Below are positions 23,141-31,832 of a stretch of DNA of 32,608 nucleotides, in pieces. Position numbers and translations under genes: made by a program. Source of the DNA: Nocardia lijiangensis NBRC 108240 (lineage in GTDB: Bacteria > Actinomycetota > Actinomycetes > Mycobacteriales > Mycobacteriaceae); NCBI RefSeq assembly GCF_001613045.1, contig NZ_BDBP01000099.1, forward strand, positions 1 through 32,608, read 5' to 3'. Numbering within the stretch: the stretch's first letter is position 1; each line of letters begins with the position of its first letter. The notes under the pieces are model-generated. The model saw only the letters and a program-made list of their open reading frames with translations. It searched no databases and was not told where the DNA came from.

Positions 23141-24712
23141 CTACTTCTTCGGGAACTTGAGCTTCGACAAATCGAAACCGTCGAGGCCCGGCGGCAATTC
23201 GTTGAGCCCCGCGGGCATGTTCGACAGGTCGGGCATGCCCGCGGGCATCCCCGGCATCCCCGGCATGCCACCCATGCCGGGCAGGCCGCCGCGCACCTTC
23301 GGCGGGGTCGGGCCGCGTCCGCCCTTCTTGCCCTTCTTGCCCTTCTTGCTGCCGCCGCGGCGCGCGCCGGGCAGGCCCATCTGGCGGCCCATCATGGCCA
23401 TCATCTTCTTGGCCTCGAAGAAGCGGTCCACGAGCTGGTTGACCTCGGAGACCTGGACGCCGGAGCCGTTGGCGATGCGCAGGCGGCGGGAGGCGTTGAT
23501 GATCTTCGGATTGTCCCGCTCGGCCGGGGTCATGCCGCGGATGATGGCTTGCACCCGGTCCAGCTGCTTGTCGTCGACCTGGGCGAGCACGTCCTTCATC
23601 TGGCCCGCGCCGGGCAGCATGCCGAGCAGGTTGCCGATCGGGCCCATCTTGCGGATCGCCAGCATCTGCTCGAGGAAGTCCTCGAGGGTGAGCTCGCCGC
23701 TGCCGATCTTGCGCGCGGCCTCCTCGGCCTGCTGCGCGTCGTAGACCTGCTCGGCCTGCTCGATGAGGGTGAGCACATCGCCCATGCCGAGGATGCGGCT
23801 GGCCATGCGGTCCGGGTGGAAGACGTCGAAGTCCTCCAGCTTCTCACCACTGGAGGCGAACATGATCGGTTGGCCCGTGACGTTGCGGACCGACAGGGCC
23901 GCGCCACCGCGCGCGTCGCCGTCGAGCTTGGTGAGCACCACGCCGCTGAAGCCGACGCCGTCGCGGAACGCCTCGGCCGTGTTGACGGCGTCCTGGCCGA
24001 TCATGGCGTCGAGCACGAACAGCGTCTCGTCCGGCTGCACCGCGTCGCGGATGCCCGCGGCCTGGCGCATCAGCTCCTGATCGATGCCGAGGCGACCGGC
24101 GGTGTCGACGATGACCACGTCGTACTGCTTGGTGCGCGCCTCCTCGACACCGGCGCGCGCGACCTCGATCGGGTCGGCGGCGGAGATGCCGAGCGGGTTG
24201 GCGCCACCACCGACCGACGTGCCCGGGTGCGGCGCGAACACGGGAGTGCCCGCGCGCTCACCGACCACTTGCAGCTGGGTGACGGCGCCGGGACGCTGCA
24301 GATCGCAGGCCACGAGCAGCGGCTGATGCCCTTGGCCCTTCAGCCATTTGGCGAGCTTGCCCGCCAGCGTGGTCTTACCGGAACCCTGCAGACCGGCGAG
24401 CATGATCACCGTCGGCGGGTTCTTGGCCAGGTTCAGCCGCCTGGTCTCGCCACCGAGGATGTTGATCAGTTCCTCGTTGACGATCTTGACGACCTGCTGG
24501 GCCGGGTTCAGCGCCGCGGAGACCTCGGCGCCCTTGGCGCGCTCCTTGATCTTCGCGATGAAACCGCGCACCACGGGCAGCGCGACGTCGGCTTCGAGCA
24601 GTGCGAGGCGGATCTCGCGGCACGTGGCGTCGATGTCGGCCGGTGACAGACGCCCCTTACCACGCAGATCCTTGAGGGCACCGGTAAGCCGGTCGGACAG
24701 GGATTCGAACAC
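23141..24712 (-). CDS. ffh: signal recognition particle protein Ffh (SRP54)
   Basis: Ffh binds signal sequences and 4.5S RNA, then docks with FtsY (also in this window) to deliver ribosomes to the membrane. The 523-residue protein has an N domain (1-90). The GTPase domain has P-loop GLQGSGKTT at 107-115, VDTAGRLGIDQELM and TKLDGDARGGAALSV. The Met-rich M domain contains FLEQMLAIRKMGPIGNLLGM and RIANGSGVQVSEVNQLVDRF. The C-terminal tail is basic (GGSKKGKKGKKGGRG) followed by Gly-Met-Pro repeats (GGMPGMPGMPAGMPD) and DLSKLKFPKK, an actinobacterial style of extension. GTG at 24712 has AGGAG upstream. The gene for the RNA partner is not in this window. Confidence 0.96.
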   Translation of the reverse strand: MFESLSDRLTGALKDLRGKGRLSPADIDATCREIRLALLEADVALPVVRGFIAKIKERAKGAEVSAALNPAQQVVKIVNEELINILGGETRRLNLAKNPPTVIMLAGLQGSGKTTLAGKLAKWLKGQGHQPLLVACDLQRPGAVTQLQVVGERAGTPVFAPHPGTSVGGGANPLGISAADPIEVARAGVEEARTKQYDVVIVDTAGRLGIDQELMRQAAGIRDAVQPDETLFVLDAMIGQDAVNTAEAFRDGVGFSGVVLTKLDGDARGGAALSVRNVTGQPIMFASSGEKLEDFDVFHPDRMASRILGMGDVLTLIEQAEQVYDAQQAEEAARKIGSGELTLEDFLEQMLAIRKMGPIGNLLGMLPGAGQMKDVLAQVDDKQLDRVQAIIRGMTPAERDNPKIINASRRLRIANGSGVQVSEVNQLVDRFFEAKKMMAMMGRQMGLPGARRGGSKKGKKGKKGGRGPTPPKVRGGLPGMGGMPGMPGMPAGMPDLSNMPAGLNELPPGLDGFDLSKLKFPKK

Positions 24713-24814
24713 CGATCGCGCTCCTGATCTCGAGTGACGTCAACTTCCTCCCAGCGTAATGGGATCGCCCGCGTGTTCGTGCAGGCGGTGCGTCCTGAGA
24801 GCGGAGCGCGGTAT

Positions 24815-25132
24815 TTATTCGAGCGCGCGACGGCGTGGTTTGGAAGTCTTGCGGTAGTCGTGGTTCTCCAGCCGGACCATGTACGCGGCCTCCCGGCCGG
24901 TCAGCCCGAGCACGAGCGCCAGATCGTCGAGAATCGTCCAGTCCGCACCCTCCGGCGCGTCCGGCGTGGTGGAAACCGTGGAGGCGATGGTCATCGCGGT
25001 CACGGCCTGCCGTCCGGTCAAGGTCCGGCCGGGCAACCAGGAAACGACCCATCGATCTCCGCCGACACACCGCGCCATGTGCGTGGTCTCGTCGCTCGTC
25101 ATCATCGAAGCCGAAACAACCTCAATTGCCAC
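24815..25132 (-). CDS. small conserved-looking protein of unknown function
   Basis: A 105-residue protein with a central motif DRWVVSWLPGRTLTGRQAVT followed by AMTIASTV, then an acidic linker, then DWTILDDLALVLGLTGREAA and a basic tail (RKTSKPRRRALE). The Trp-rich strand and the two helical segments suggest a compact small domain, and the tail could bind nucleic acid. I do not recognise a characterised family. GTG at 25132 has AGGGGAG seven bases upstream; ATG at 25105 is an alternative. A TACTAT -10-like element lies upstream. It sits between glnD and ffh on the same strand, where mycobacteria also carry an unknown gene (Rv2917), but I cannot claim homology. Confidence 0.72.
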   Translation of the reverse strand: MAIEVVSASMMTSDETTHMARCVGGDRWVVSWLPGRTLTGRQAVTAMTIASTVSTTPDAPEGADWTILDDLALVLGLTGREAAYMVRLENHDYRKTSKPRRRALE

Positions 25133-25170
25133 CGACCTGCTCCCCTCGCTCGCGATAGCCAGACGCTCTG

Positions 25171-25176
25171 ATAGTA
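25171..25176 (-). promoter_or_regulatory. -10-like element for the small unknown gene
   Basis: The minus strand reads TACTAT here, a good TANNNT match. It is placed to start transcription about 30 bases before the GTG at 25132, leaving room for the AGGGGAG ribosome site. No convincing -35 is visible. Confidence 0.35.
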
Positions 25177-25248
25177 GGGTGCGTCACGCCACACGGAGAG
25201 AAGATCCAGCAAATCGCCTGCAACGCGGCCGTCGGGCGCCGTCGCCGC

Positions 25249-27801
25249 TCAGGAAACAGTGTCGGAAACCGCGGTGTCGGTCTTCGGCGCGGGCCGCGGC
25301 ACCACGTCCAGGACGGCCTTCTCGATGGCGGCGCGGCGCTGCACCCCGTCGTCGGCGCCCAGCTCCAGGCAGAACGCGTCGACCACGGCCGACCCCATGG
25401 TGACCACCTTCGCCCAGCGCACATTGGCGCCGCAGCTCGCGAACGCGGCGGCCAACCGGCTCAGCAGCCCGACCCGGTCCTCGGCGCGCAGCTCCAGGAT
25501 CACCTGGCCGGGCATCGAGGCGGGCGACCAGATCATTCGCGGCTGGGCCTGGGCGTACCTGCTCGGCCCCACCCCGGTCGCCTCGCGTTCGCGCTTGGCG
25601 AGCAACGCGGGCAGGTCCAGATCTCCGGCGATGGCCCTGATCAGTTCCTGGCGCAGCAGACCCGCGTCCGGCGGGTCGCCGAACTTGGGCGAGACGACGA
25701 AGGTATTGACGGCCGACTCGCCCTCGCCGCCGAGCGCGGCGGAGAGCACCCGCAACGAATGCAGCGCGAGCACGCCCGCCGCGTCCGAGAGCAGACCCGG
25801 CGCGTCCGGCGCGATCACCGTGACCACATAGGTGTACTTGCCATCGCCCGGCTTCAGGTCGACGTGAACGCCGCCCGCCGCTGCCTTGGCCAGCAAATCC
25901 GGAGCGATCGGTTCGGGCGTCGGCAGTTCCAAGCCCGCCATCACCGTGCGGCAGCGCCGCACCAGATCGCCGATGAGCGAGGCCTTCCAGTCACCCCAGA
26001 CGCCGGGGCCGGTGGCCAGCGAATCGGCCTCGGCCAGCGTGTGCAGCAGCTCCAGCAGCTGCCCGTCGCCGTCGAGCGCGTCGACGACGAACTGCACCGT
26101 CTCCGGGTCCGCGAGGTCGCGACGGGTCGCGGTCTCCGGGAGCAGCAGGTGGTGGCGCACCACGGCGCTGAGCGTGCGCACGTCGGAGGGCCACAGCCCG
26201 AGCCTGCGGCCGATGTGGGTGGCCAGTTCGGCGCCGACCACGCTGTGATCTCCCGCGCGGCCCTTGCCGATGTCGTGCAGCAGCGCGCCGAGCGCGAGCA
26301 GGTCGGGGCGGGCCACGCGCGTGCTCAACGCGCTCGCGTAGGCCACGGTCTCCATCAGGTGACGGTCGACGGTCCAGGTGTGCAGGGCGTCGCGCGGCGG
26401 CAGATCCCGCACCGCGCCCCATTCCGGCAGCAGCCTGCCCCACAGCCCGGTGCGATCGAGCGCCTCGATCGCGTCGATGGTGCCGCGCCCGGCGCCGAGC
26501 AGGACGAGCAGATCGTTGAGCGCGTCCTTCGGCCACGGCTCGCGCAGCTCGGGCGCGTCCTCGGACAGGCGGTTCAGCGTGGTGGCCGACATCGGCAACC
26601 CGGTCTGCGCCGATGCGGCCGCGACCCGCAGGATGAGCCCGGGATCGCGCTGCGGCCGCGCGTCTCTGGCCAGCACCACCTCGCCGGCGTGTTCGACCAC
26701 CCCCTCATCGAGTGGTCGCCGCACCGGCATGCGGCGCAAGCGGGCGAGACCGCGGCGCGGCAGCGCGTTGGCGGCGGTGCGCAGCCCGACGTCGACGGAG
26801 TAGCTCACCGTCCGCGCCGAATCGCTCAGGGTGCGAGCAAGATCGAACCGATCGCCGATGCGCAGGGCGGCGCCGATCTCGTCGGCGTCCTGTGCGCGCA
26901 GCTGATCGCGGGACCGTCCCGCGACACGGTGCAGTTCGGTGCGAACATCGAGCAAACGTCGCTGCGCCTGTTTCACGCCGCCGCCGGGCACATCCGGACC
27001 GAGCCCCGGCATGGCGTCGGTCAGCTGGGCGACGGCCAGCGCGTCCAGCAGCTGGATGTCGCGCAGTCCGCCGCGGCCGTTCTTCAGATCGGGCTCGGCG
27101 CGGTGCGCGATCTCGCCGCTGCGCTGCCACCGGGCCTGGGCTTGAGCGATGAGCTCGTCGAACCGGTTGCGGATCCCGGTGCGCCACTCGCGGCGCACCC
27201 CGCCGATCAGCAGGTTGCTCAACTCCACGTCGCCGACGATGTGCCGCGCCTCGAGCATGCCGAGGGCCGCGATCAGATCGTCGTTGGCGACCCGCAGCGC
27301 TTGGGGGACGGTCCGCACGCTGTGGTCGAGTTTGATGTGGGCGTCCCAGAGCGGGTACCAGAGCTGGTCGGCGACCTCGGCCACCCTGGCCGGATCCACG
27401 TCGTCGTGCAACAGCACCAGATCCAGATCCGAGTAGGGCAGCATCTCCCGGCGCCCGAGCCCGCCGACCGCCACCACGGCGAGGCCGCTGTCGGCGGTGA
27501 TGCCCAGTTCGGCGCCCTTGCTGGTGAGCCACAGTTCGAAGAGATCGACCAGCGCCGACCGGAGCGACTCGGCATCCAGCCGCGGATTGCGCGGCACGCC
27601 GCCGTCGAGCAGTTGATTGCGCGCCGCGACCAGATCGGCCGCCGCGTTCGAGACCCGCTCGCCGTTGTCCTGCTTGCCGTTTCCGCTACTGCTACCCACA
27701 ACCCACCGCCCATTCAATGCGTGCGGCCCCGCCCCTACCGGGCTGTCCGGTGGGAGCGGGGCCGCCGCTCGTTTCTCCCGTATCGCATGTGCGTCGCTCA
27801 C
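25249..27801 (-). CDS. glnD: PII nucleotidyltransferase GlnD
   Basis: GlnD modifies and demodifies the PII protein in response to glutamine; in actinobacteria it adenylylates rather than uridylylates PII. The 850-residue protein has the nucleotidyltransferase motif GGLGRREMLPYSDLDLVLL at 113-131, with metal-binding Asp125 and Asp127. It has the helical GlnD domain (LKNGRGGLRDIQLLDALAVA, about 239-258). The HD phosphohydrolase motif is LLHDIGKGRAGDHS at 507-520. Two ACT domains sense glutamine (about 657-735 and 768-835). All catalytic motifs are intact. GTG at 27801 is the first start; GTG at 27699 is an alternative because the first 50 residues are weakly conserved in character. It follows glnB by 57 bp and is the last gene of amtB-glnB-glnD. 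Confidence 0.95.
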   Translation of the reverse strand: MSDAHAIREKRAAAPLPPDSPVGAGPHALNGRWVVGSSSGNGKQDNGERVSNAAADLVAARNQLLDGGVPRNPRLDAESLRSALVDLFELWLTSKGAELGITADSGLAVVAVGGLGRREMLPYSDLDLVLLHDDVDPARVAEVADQLWYPLWDAHIKLDHSVRTVPQALRVANDDLIAALGMLEARHIVGDVELSNLLIGGVRREWRTGIRNRFDELIAQAQARWQRSGEIAHRAEPDLKNGRGGLRDIQLLDALAVAQLTDAMPGLGPDVPGGGVKQAQRRLLDVRTELHRVAGRSRDQLRAQDADEIGAALRIGDRFDLARTLSDSARTVSYSVDVGLRTAANALPRRGLARLRRMPVRRPLDEGVVEHAGEVVLARDARPQRDPGLILRVAAASAQTGLPMSATTLNRLSEDAPELREPWPKDALNDLLVLLGAGRGTIDAIEALDRTGLWGRLLPEWGAVRDLPPRDALHTWTVDRHLMETVAYASALSTRVARPDLLALGALLHDIGKGRAGDHSVVGAELATHIGRRLGLWPSDVRTLSAVVRHHLLLPETATRRDLADPETVQFVVDALDGDGQLLELLHTLAEADSLATGPGVWGDWKASLIGDLVRRCRTVMAGLELPTPEPIAPDLLAKAAAGGVHVDLKPGDGKYTYVVTVIAPDAPGLLSDAAGVLALHSLRVLSAALGGEGESAVNTFVVSPKFGDPPDAGLLRQELIRAIAGDLDLPALLAKREREATGVGPSRYAQAQPRMIWSPASMPGQVILELRAEDRVGLLSRLAAAFASCGANVRWAKVVTMGSAVVDAFCLELGADDGVQRRAAIEKAVLDVVPRPAPKTDTAVSDTVS

Positions 27802-27858
27802 GGGCCCTTCGTGGTCACGCTGTGTGTCCGCCTCCGAGCCCGAGGCATCGCCCCGCGG

Positions 27859-28197
27859 TTACAGAGCGTCGGTACCGCGTTCGCCGGTCCGCACACGGAT
27901 GATCGACTCCACCGGGGTCACCCAGACCTTGCCGTCACCGATCTTGCCGGTGCGCGAGGCCTCGACGATCACCTCGACGACCTTGTCGACCGACGCGTCG
28001 TCCACGACAACCTCGACCCGCACCTTCGGCACGAAGTCCACCGAGTACTCGGCGCCGCGGTAGACCTCGGTGTGCCCCTTCTGCCGCCCGTAGCCCTGCA
28101 CCTCGCTGACGGTCATGCCGAGCACACCCGCCTGCTCCAGTCCGGACTTGACGTCCTCGAGCGTGAACGGTTTGACGATTGCGGTGATCAGTTTCAT
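27859..28197 (-). CDS. glnB: nitrogen regulatory protein PII
   Basis: A 112-residue PII (GlnB/GlnK) trimer subunit which binds ATP, ADP and 2-oxoglutarate and controls AmtB. It starts MKLITAIVKPFTLEDVKSGL. The T-loop is YGRQKGHTEVYRGAEYSVDF with the modified Tyr51 in RGAEYSVDF. The B-loop is in RTGKIGDGKVWVTPVESIIR, ending RVRTGERGTDAL. ATG at 28197 lies four bases after the amtB stop, so the two are tightly coupled. The open frame extends 13 codons further, but the PII start is unambiguous. GlnK would be the exact name for a PII encoded with amtB. Confidence 0.96.
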   Translation of the reverse strand: MKLITAIVKPFTLEDVKSGLEQAGVLGMTVSEVQGYGRQKGHTEVYRGAEYSVDFVPKVRVEVVVDDASVDKVVEVIVEASRTGKIGDGKVWVTPVESIIRVRTGERGTDAL

Positions 28198-28201
28198 GTC
28201 G

Positions 28202-29548
28202 TCATGCCTCCTTGACGAGCGAGCGTGCCGTGCCACCCACAGCAGCGAAATCGTATGCGGTTTCCGCGTGCTCGGACTCGTCCAGGCCCACCGACTCGCC
28301 CTCGTCCGTAGCGCGCAGTCCGATCGTGAACTTCACGATGTAAGCGATCACGGCCGTAGCGACCAGGGAGAACGCAAGCACGGTGAACGCACCGACAGCC
28401 TGCAGCTTCAACTGCTCGATCCCACCACCGTAGAACAAGCCTTCGACCGCCGCGGGAGCTTCGGGCGCGGCGACCAGACCGACCATCAGGGTGCCGACCA
28501 GACCGCCGACCAGGTGCACGCCGACCACGTCGAGCGAGTCGTCGAAGCCGAACTTGAACTTCAGGCCGACCGCCAGGGCGCACAGCGCGCCCGCGACCAC
28601 ACCGATGGCCAGCGCGCCGACCACGTTCACCGAGGAACAAGCCGGGGTGATGGCGACAAGACCGGCGACGATGCCCGAGGCCGCACCCAGCGAGGTGGGG
28701 TGGCCGTCGCGGATCTTCTCCACAACAAGCCAGGCCAGCATGGCGGCGGCGGTGGCGATGGTGGTGGTCAGGAAGGTGGCGCCCGCGATGCCGTTGGAGC
28801 CGACGGCCGAACCGGCGTTGAAGCCGTACCAGCCGAACCACAGCAGACCGGCGCCGAGCATCACGAACGGCAGGTTGTGCGGACGGAACGGGGTCTGCGG
28901 CCAGCCCTTGCGCTTGCCGAGGATCAGGGCGAGCACGAGACCGGCGGCACCGGCGTTGATGTGGACCGCAGTGCCACCGGCGAAGTCGATGGCCTTGAGG
29001 TTGTTGGCGATCCAGCCGCCCTGTTCACCGGTGTAGCCGTCGAAGGCGAAGACCCAGTGCGCGACCGGGAAGTACACGACGGTGACCCAGATGCCTGCGA
29101 ACAGCAGCCAGGAGCCGAACTTCAGGCGATCGGCAACTGCGCCCGAGATGAGTGCGACGGTGATGATCGCGAACATCAACTGGAACGCGACGAACACCGA
29201 TAGCGGAATGGTTCCGTTCAACGGAATCGCGGCCGGGGCCTCTGGATCGGTGGAGGCAAGGTAGCTACCGCCGAAAACGCTCTTCAGGCCGAAATACTGC
29301 CCCGGGTCACCGATGAGGTTCGCTTTGTCCTCACCGAAGGTCATGGAGAAGCCGTACAACGCCCACAGGATCGTTACCAATCCCATGGCGCTGATGCTCA
29401 TCATGATCATGTTCAGCACGTTCTTGCTGCGGACCATGCCGCCGTAGAAAAACGCGAGTCCGGGTGTCATCAGAAGCACGAGTGCTGAACTGGCCAGCAT
29501 CCATGCGGTGTCACCGGCGTCTGGCGCGCCGATTACGGGAAATGCCAC
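28202..29548 (-). CDS. amtB: ammonium transporter AmtB
   Basis: A 448-residue ammonium channel with eleven membrane helices. The twin pore histidines are His196 in GGTAVHINAGAAGLVLAL and His345 in VVGVHLVGGLVGTL. Family signatures include TPGLAFFYGGMVRSKNVLNM near the N-terminus, YFPVAHWVFAFDGY, and ITPACSSVNVVGALAIGVVA. The cytoplasmic C-terminus (LRATDEGESVGLDESEHAET) matches the segment contacted by PII. No cleavable signal peptide is evident. GTG at 29548 has GAGGAGG upstream at good spacing. It heads the amtB-glnB-glnD operon, expected to rise under nitrogen limitation; upstream palindromes are candidate control sites. Confidence 0.96.
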   Translation of the reverse strand: MAFPVIGAPDAGDTAWMLASSALVLLMTPGLAFFYGGMVRSKNVLNMIMMSISAMGLVTILWALYGFSMTFGEDKANLIGDPGQYFGLKSVFGGSYLASTDPEAPAAIPLNGTIPLSVFVAFQLMFAIITVALISGAVADRLKFGSWLLFAGIWVTVVYFPVAHWVFAFDGYTGEQGGWIANNLKAIDFAGGTAVHINAGAAGLVLALILGKRKGWPQTPFRPHNLPFVMLGAGLLWFGWYGFNAGSAVGSNGIAGATFLTTTIATAAAMLAWLVVEKIRDGHPTSLGAASGIVAGLVAITPACSSVNVVGALAIGVVAGALCALAVGLKFKFGFDDSLDVVGVHLVGGLVGTLMVGLVAAPEAPAAVEGLFYGGGIEQLKLQAVGAFTVLAFSLVATAVIAYIVKFTIGLRATDEGESVGLDESEHAETAYDFAAVGGTARSLVKEA

Positions 29549-29904
29549 CTTACTGTCCTCCTCATCTCAAGCCCAGCCGCCTTCGGCAAATGGACCTGCA
29601 CAGAAGGGTCGCCATTCGGTGTTTCATCCGTTGAGCTGTCGTGTTGCGCCTGCGTGAACGGATGGCGCGGTTGTGTTGCTTCCACGTTTCGTGGTGTACA
29701 CCACAGGTTTCCACCCAGCTGTGAGGTTAGCGTTCACGCACCGCGACGACCGGTTACCTGTGAGTAGGACACCGCAAACTTTCCGTTCACCGAGCGGCGC
29801 GGCGGAACTCTCGAGGACGGCGGCGAAAGTCTCGAGAGAAAGACCATCGAGGCAGCCCGGAGACGGCATCGGGCCGAGATCGCCCGCTATCGATGCGCAA
29901 ACGG
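29549..29904. other. amtB promoter region
   Basis: About 350 bp between amtB and the ftsY terminator, with no gene. It is less GC-rich around 29600-29800 than the neighbouring genes, and the plus-strand and minus-strand frames here lack codon bias. The amtB promoter must be within it. The palindrome at 29691-29704 and flanking GTTTC sequences are the only regulatory features I can point to. Confidence 0.6.
29686..29711. promoter_or_regulatory. palindrome with flanking GTTTC half-sites upstream of amtB
   Basis: GTGGTGTACACCAC at 29691-29704 is a perfect 14-bp palindrome. GTTTC flanks it at 29686-29690 and again at 29707-29711, 21 bp apart, about two helical turns. On the minus strand these read GAAAC, the conserved half of the GlnR box in actinobacteria. 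The companion GTnAC half-sites are not matched at the standard six-base spacing, so GlnR binding is only a suggestion; another dimeric regulator could use the palindrome. It lies about 140-165 bp before the amtB start. Confidence 0.35.
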
Positions 29905-29938
29905 CGAACGGCCGAGCGGTACTTCGCTCGGCCGTTCG
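29905..29938 (-). terminator. ftsY terminator hairpin
   Basis: A perfect 14-bp stem: CGAACGGCCGAGCG at 29905-29918 pairs with CGCTCGGCCGTTCG at 29925-29938 around a 6-nt loop. It begins 20 bases after the ftsY stop. The T-tract is poor (a short GTTTG on the minus strand), as often in high-GC actinobacteria. Confidence 0.75.
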
Positions 29939-29958
29939 ATTCGGTGTGGAAGCGGGGC

Positions 29959-31500
29959 TCAGCCGAGCAGCGCGTCCACGAACGCGCCGGGCTCGAACGG
30001 CGCCAGATCGTCCGCGCCTTCACCCAGACCGACCAGTTTCACCGGCACGCCGAGCTCGTGCTGCACCTGGAAGACGATGCCGCCCTTGGCGGTCCCGTCC
30101 AGTTTGGTGAGCACCACGCCGCTGATGTCGACGACCTCGGCGAACACTCGCGCCTGCATCAGACCGTTCTGCCCGACGGTGGCGTCGAGCACCAGCAAGA
30201 CCTCGTCGACCGCGGCCTTCTTCTCCACGACGCGCTTGACCTTGCCCAGCTCGTCCATCAGGCCGGTCTTGGTGTGCAGACGGCCCGCGGTGTCCACGAG
30301 CACCACGTCGATGCCGCGCTCGATGCCCGCGCTCACCGCGTCGAACGCGACCGCGGCCGGGTCGGCGCCCTCCTTGCCGCGCACCGTCTCCGCGCCGACC
30401 CGCTCGCCCCAGGTCTGCAACTGGTCGGCGGCCGCGGCGCGGAAAGTGTCGGCCGCGCCGAGCAGCACCCGGCGGCCGTCGGCGACCAGGACCCTGGCCA
30501 GCTTGCCGGTGGTGGTGGTCTTTCCGGTGCCGTTGACGCCGACGACCAGCAGGATCGACGGATGATCGTCGTGCGGCAGCGCGCGGATGGAACGGTCCAG
30601 CTCGGGGCGCAGCGCCTCGACCAGCACGTCACGTAGCACGGCGCGGGCCTGATCGGTGGTGCGCACGCTGCGCGCGGCCATTTCCTCGCGCAGGCGACCG
30701 ACCACGGCGGTGGTGCTCGCGGTGCCGAGATCGGCGAGGACCAGGGTGTCCTCGATCTCCTCCCAGGAATCCTCGTCCAGGTCGCCGCCGCCGAGCAGGC
30801 CGAGCAGGCTCTTGCCGACCGCATTCTGCGAGCGGGATAGGCGGCCGCGCAGGCGCACCAGGCGGCCCGCCGTGGGCTCGATCGTCTCGAGTTCGGGGGC
30901 GGCCTCGGCGGCGGCGGCGGTGTCGGGCACGGCCGGGGCCGGTTCGACGGTGGTCTCGGGCTCGGTGAGTGCCGGGTCGGACGCCGTGGGCTGCTCGACC
31001 GGGGTCTGGTCGACCGGTTGCGTCTCCGCGGGGGCTTCCGTGTCGGCGGGGGCTTGCGAATCCGCGGGGGCTTGCGATTCGGGAGCGACCTCCGTCACGT
31101 CGGTCGCGGCATCGGCCTGGTCCGATTCGACCGGCGCGGCCGTCGCTCCCTCGGGTTGCGCGAGGATGTCGGCCTCCGGCAGCGGCACGTTGGTGATGCC
31201 GCGCCGCGGCGCGTCGCGCGGTATGGCCGCGTCGTCACCGACGTGCGGCTGCCCCTCGGTGTCGGTTCGTTCCAGGGTCGGCTCCGGGCGTGTCGCGGTG
31301 GCCGCGCCGCCCTGACTGAAGTTGAACCCGCCCGTGGCCGTGTAGCCGCCCGACCGGTCGGTCAGCTCCTTCTCCGGCGTCGGCGCCGCGATCGAGACGC
31401 GGCGGCGCTTGTACAGGACGAATCCGGCAACGAACGCGACCACGAGCAGGGCGGCGATCGCGGCTATCAGAATCCAGGCTTCGGAACTCACGTCGACCAT
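29959..31500 (-). CDS. ftsY: SRP receptor FtsY
   Basis: FtsY is the membrane-bound GTPase receptor of Ffh. The 513-residue protein begins with a membrane anchor (WILIAAIAALLVVAFVAGFV, about 9-28) followed by YKRRR. Residues about 75-210 form a long acidic, Ala/Pro/Glu/Thr-rich linker (the A domain) with small repeats such as SQAPADSQAPADTEAPAETQ. The NG domain has DEDSWEEIEDTLVLADLG, the P-loop GVNGTGKTTTTGKLA at 321-335, DTFRAAAADQLQTW, VDTAGRLHTKTGLMDEL and TKLDGTAKGG. ATG at 31500 is the earliest plausible start; GTG at 31491 has AAGGA at better spacing and may be the true one. In mycobacteria smc lies immediately upstream; here a divergent DUF2237 gene does. A strong terminator follows the gene. 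Confidence 0.95.
   Translation of the reverse strand: MVDVSSEAWILIAAIAALLVVAFVAGFVLYKRRRVSIAAPTPEKELTDRSGGYTATGGFNFSQGGAATATRPEPTLERTDTEGQPHVGDDAAIPRDAPRRGITNVPLPEADILAQPEGATAAPVESDQADAATDVTEVAPESQAPADSQAPADTEAPAETQPVDQTPVEQPTASDPALTEPETTVEPAPAVPDTAAAAEAAPELETIEPTAGRLVRLRGRLSRSQNAVGKSLLGLLGGGDLDEDSWEEIEDTLVLADLGTASTTAVVGRLREEMAARSVRTTDQARAVLRDVLVEALRPELDRSIRALPHDDHPSILLVVGVNGTGKTTTTGKLARVLVADGRRVLLGAADTFRAAAADQLQTWGERVGAETVRGKEGADPAAVAFDAVSAGIERGIDVVLVDTAGRLHTKTGLMDELGKVKRVVEKKAAVDEVLLVLDATVGQNGLMQARVFAEVVDISGVVLTKLDGTAKGGIVFQVQHELGVPVKLVGLGEGADDLAPFEPGAFVDALLG
31038..31080 (-). repeat. short in-frame repeats in the ftsY acidic linker
   Basis: An 18-bp unit encoding SQAPAD or close variants is repeated about three times in tandem inside the linker. 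The period keeps the frame. This is typical slippage-prone sequence in a disordered region. Confidence 0.6.
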
Positions 31501-31832
31501 CCTTGCAGAACGTCGCATCGCCGCTGATAGGCCCGGTCCGCCGAAGGCCGCCGACCGGGCCGTCCGGCGGGACTCGGCGCGCCGCGCCGTGTGGGCTCGA
31601 TCACGGACCCGGCGGCCACGGACACGCGCCGCCGGCGGACGTCCGTCGGCAGCTTCCGCGCGCACGGCGGTACGCATCCCACCGCAGGCGAACGCGGTCC
31701 GCCGACGGCCCGCGCGTGGCCGTCGGCCGAGGTGGAGAAGCGCATTATCACGCCACGCGCGAGGCCCAGACACAGCCCCCGAGATTTCTTGTCCTGCGGA
31801 ACTTCTCGCGAACTGACAATAGGATCGGCGAC
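31501..31832. other. divergent promoter region between ftsY and DUF2237 gene
   Basis: About 330 bp without a gene, very GC-rich with several self-complementary stretches (for example GCCCGGT at 31530 and ACCGGGC at 31553). It must contain the ftsY promoter in one direction and the DUF2237 promoter in the other. The frames open across it lack family similarity. Confidence 0.5.
31820..31825 (+). promoter_or_regulatory. -10 element positioned for a leaderless mRNA
   Basis: TAGGAT fits TANNNT and is followed by exactly seven bases before the GTG at 31833. No Shine-Dalgarno sequence is present. The arrangement is the same as for the glyoxalase-like gene at 17204. Confidence 0.55.

Noticed and set aside
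24701..24712. Sequence resembling a tRNA T-loop (GTGTTCGAATCC on the minus strand).
   Set aside because: It is the start of ffh (Met-Phe-Glu-Ser) and there is no cloverleaf around it.
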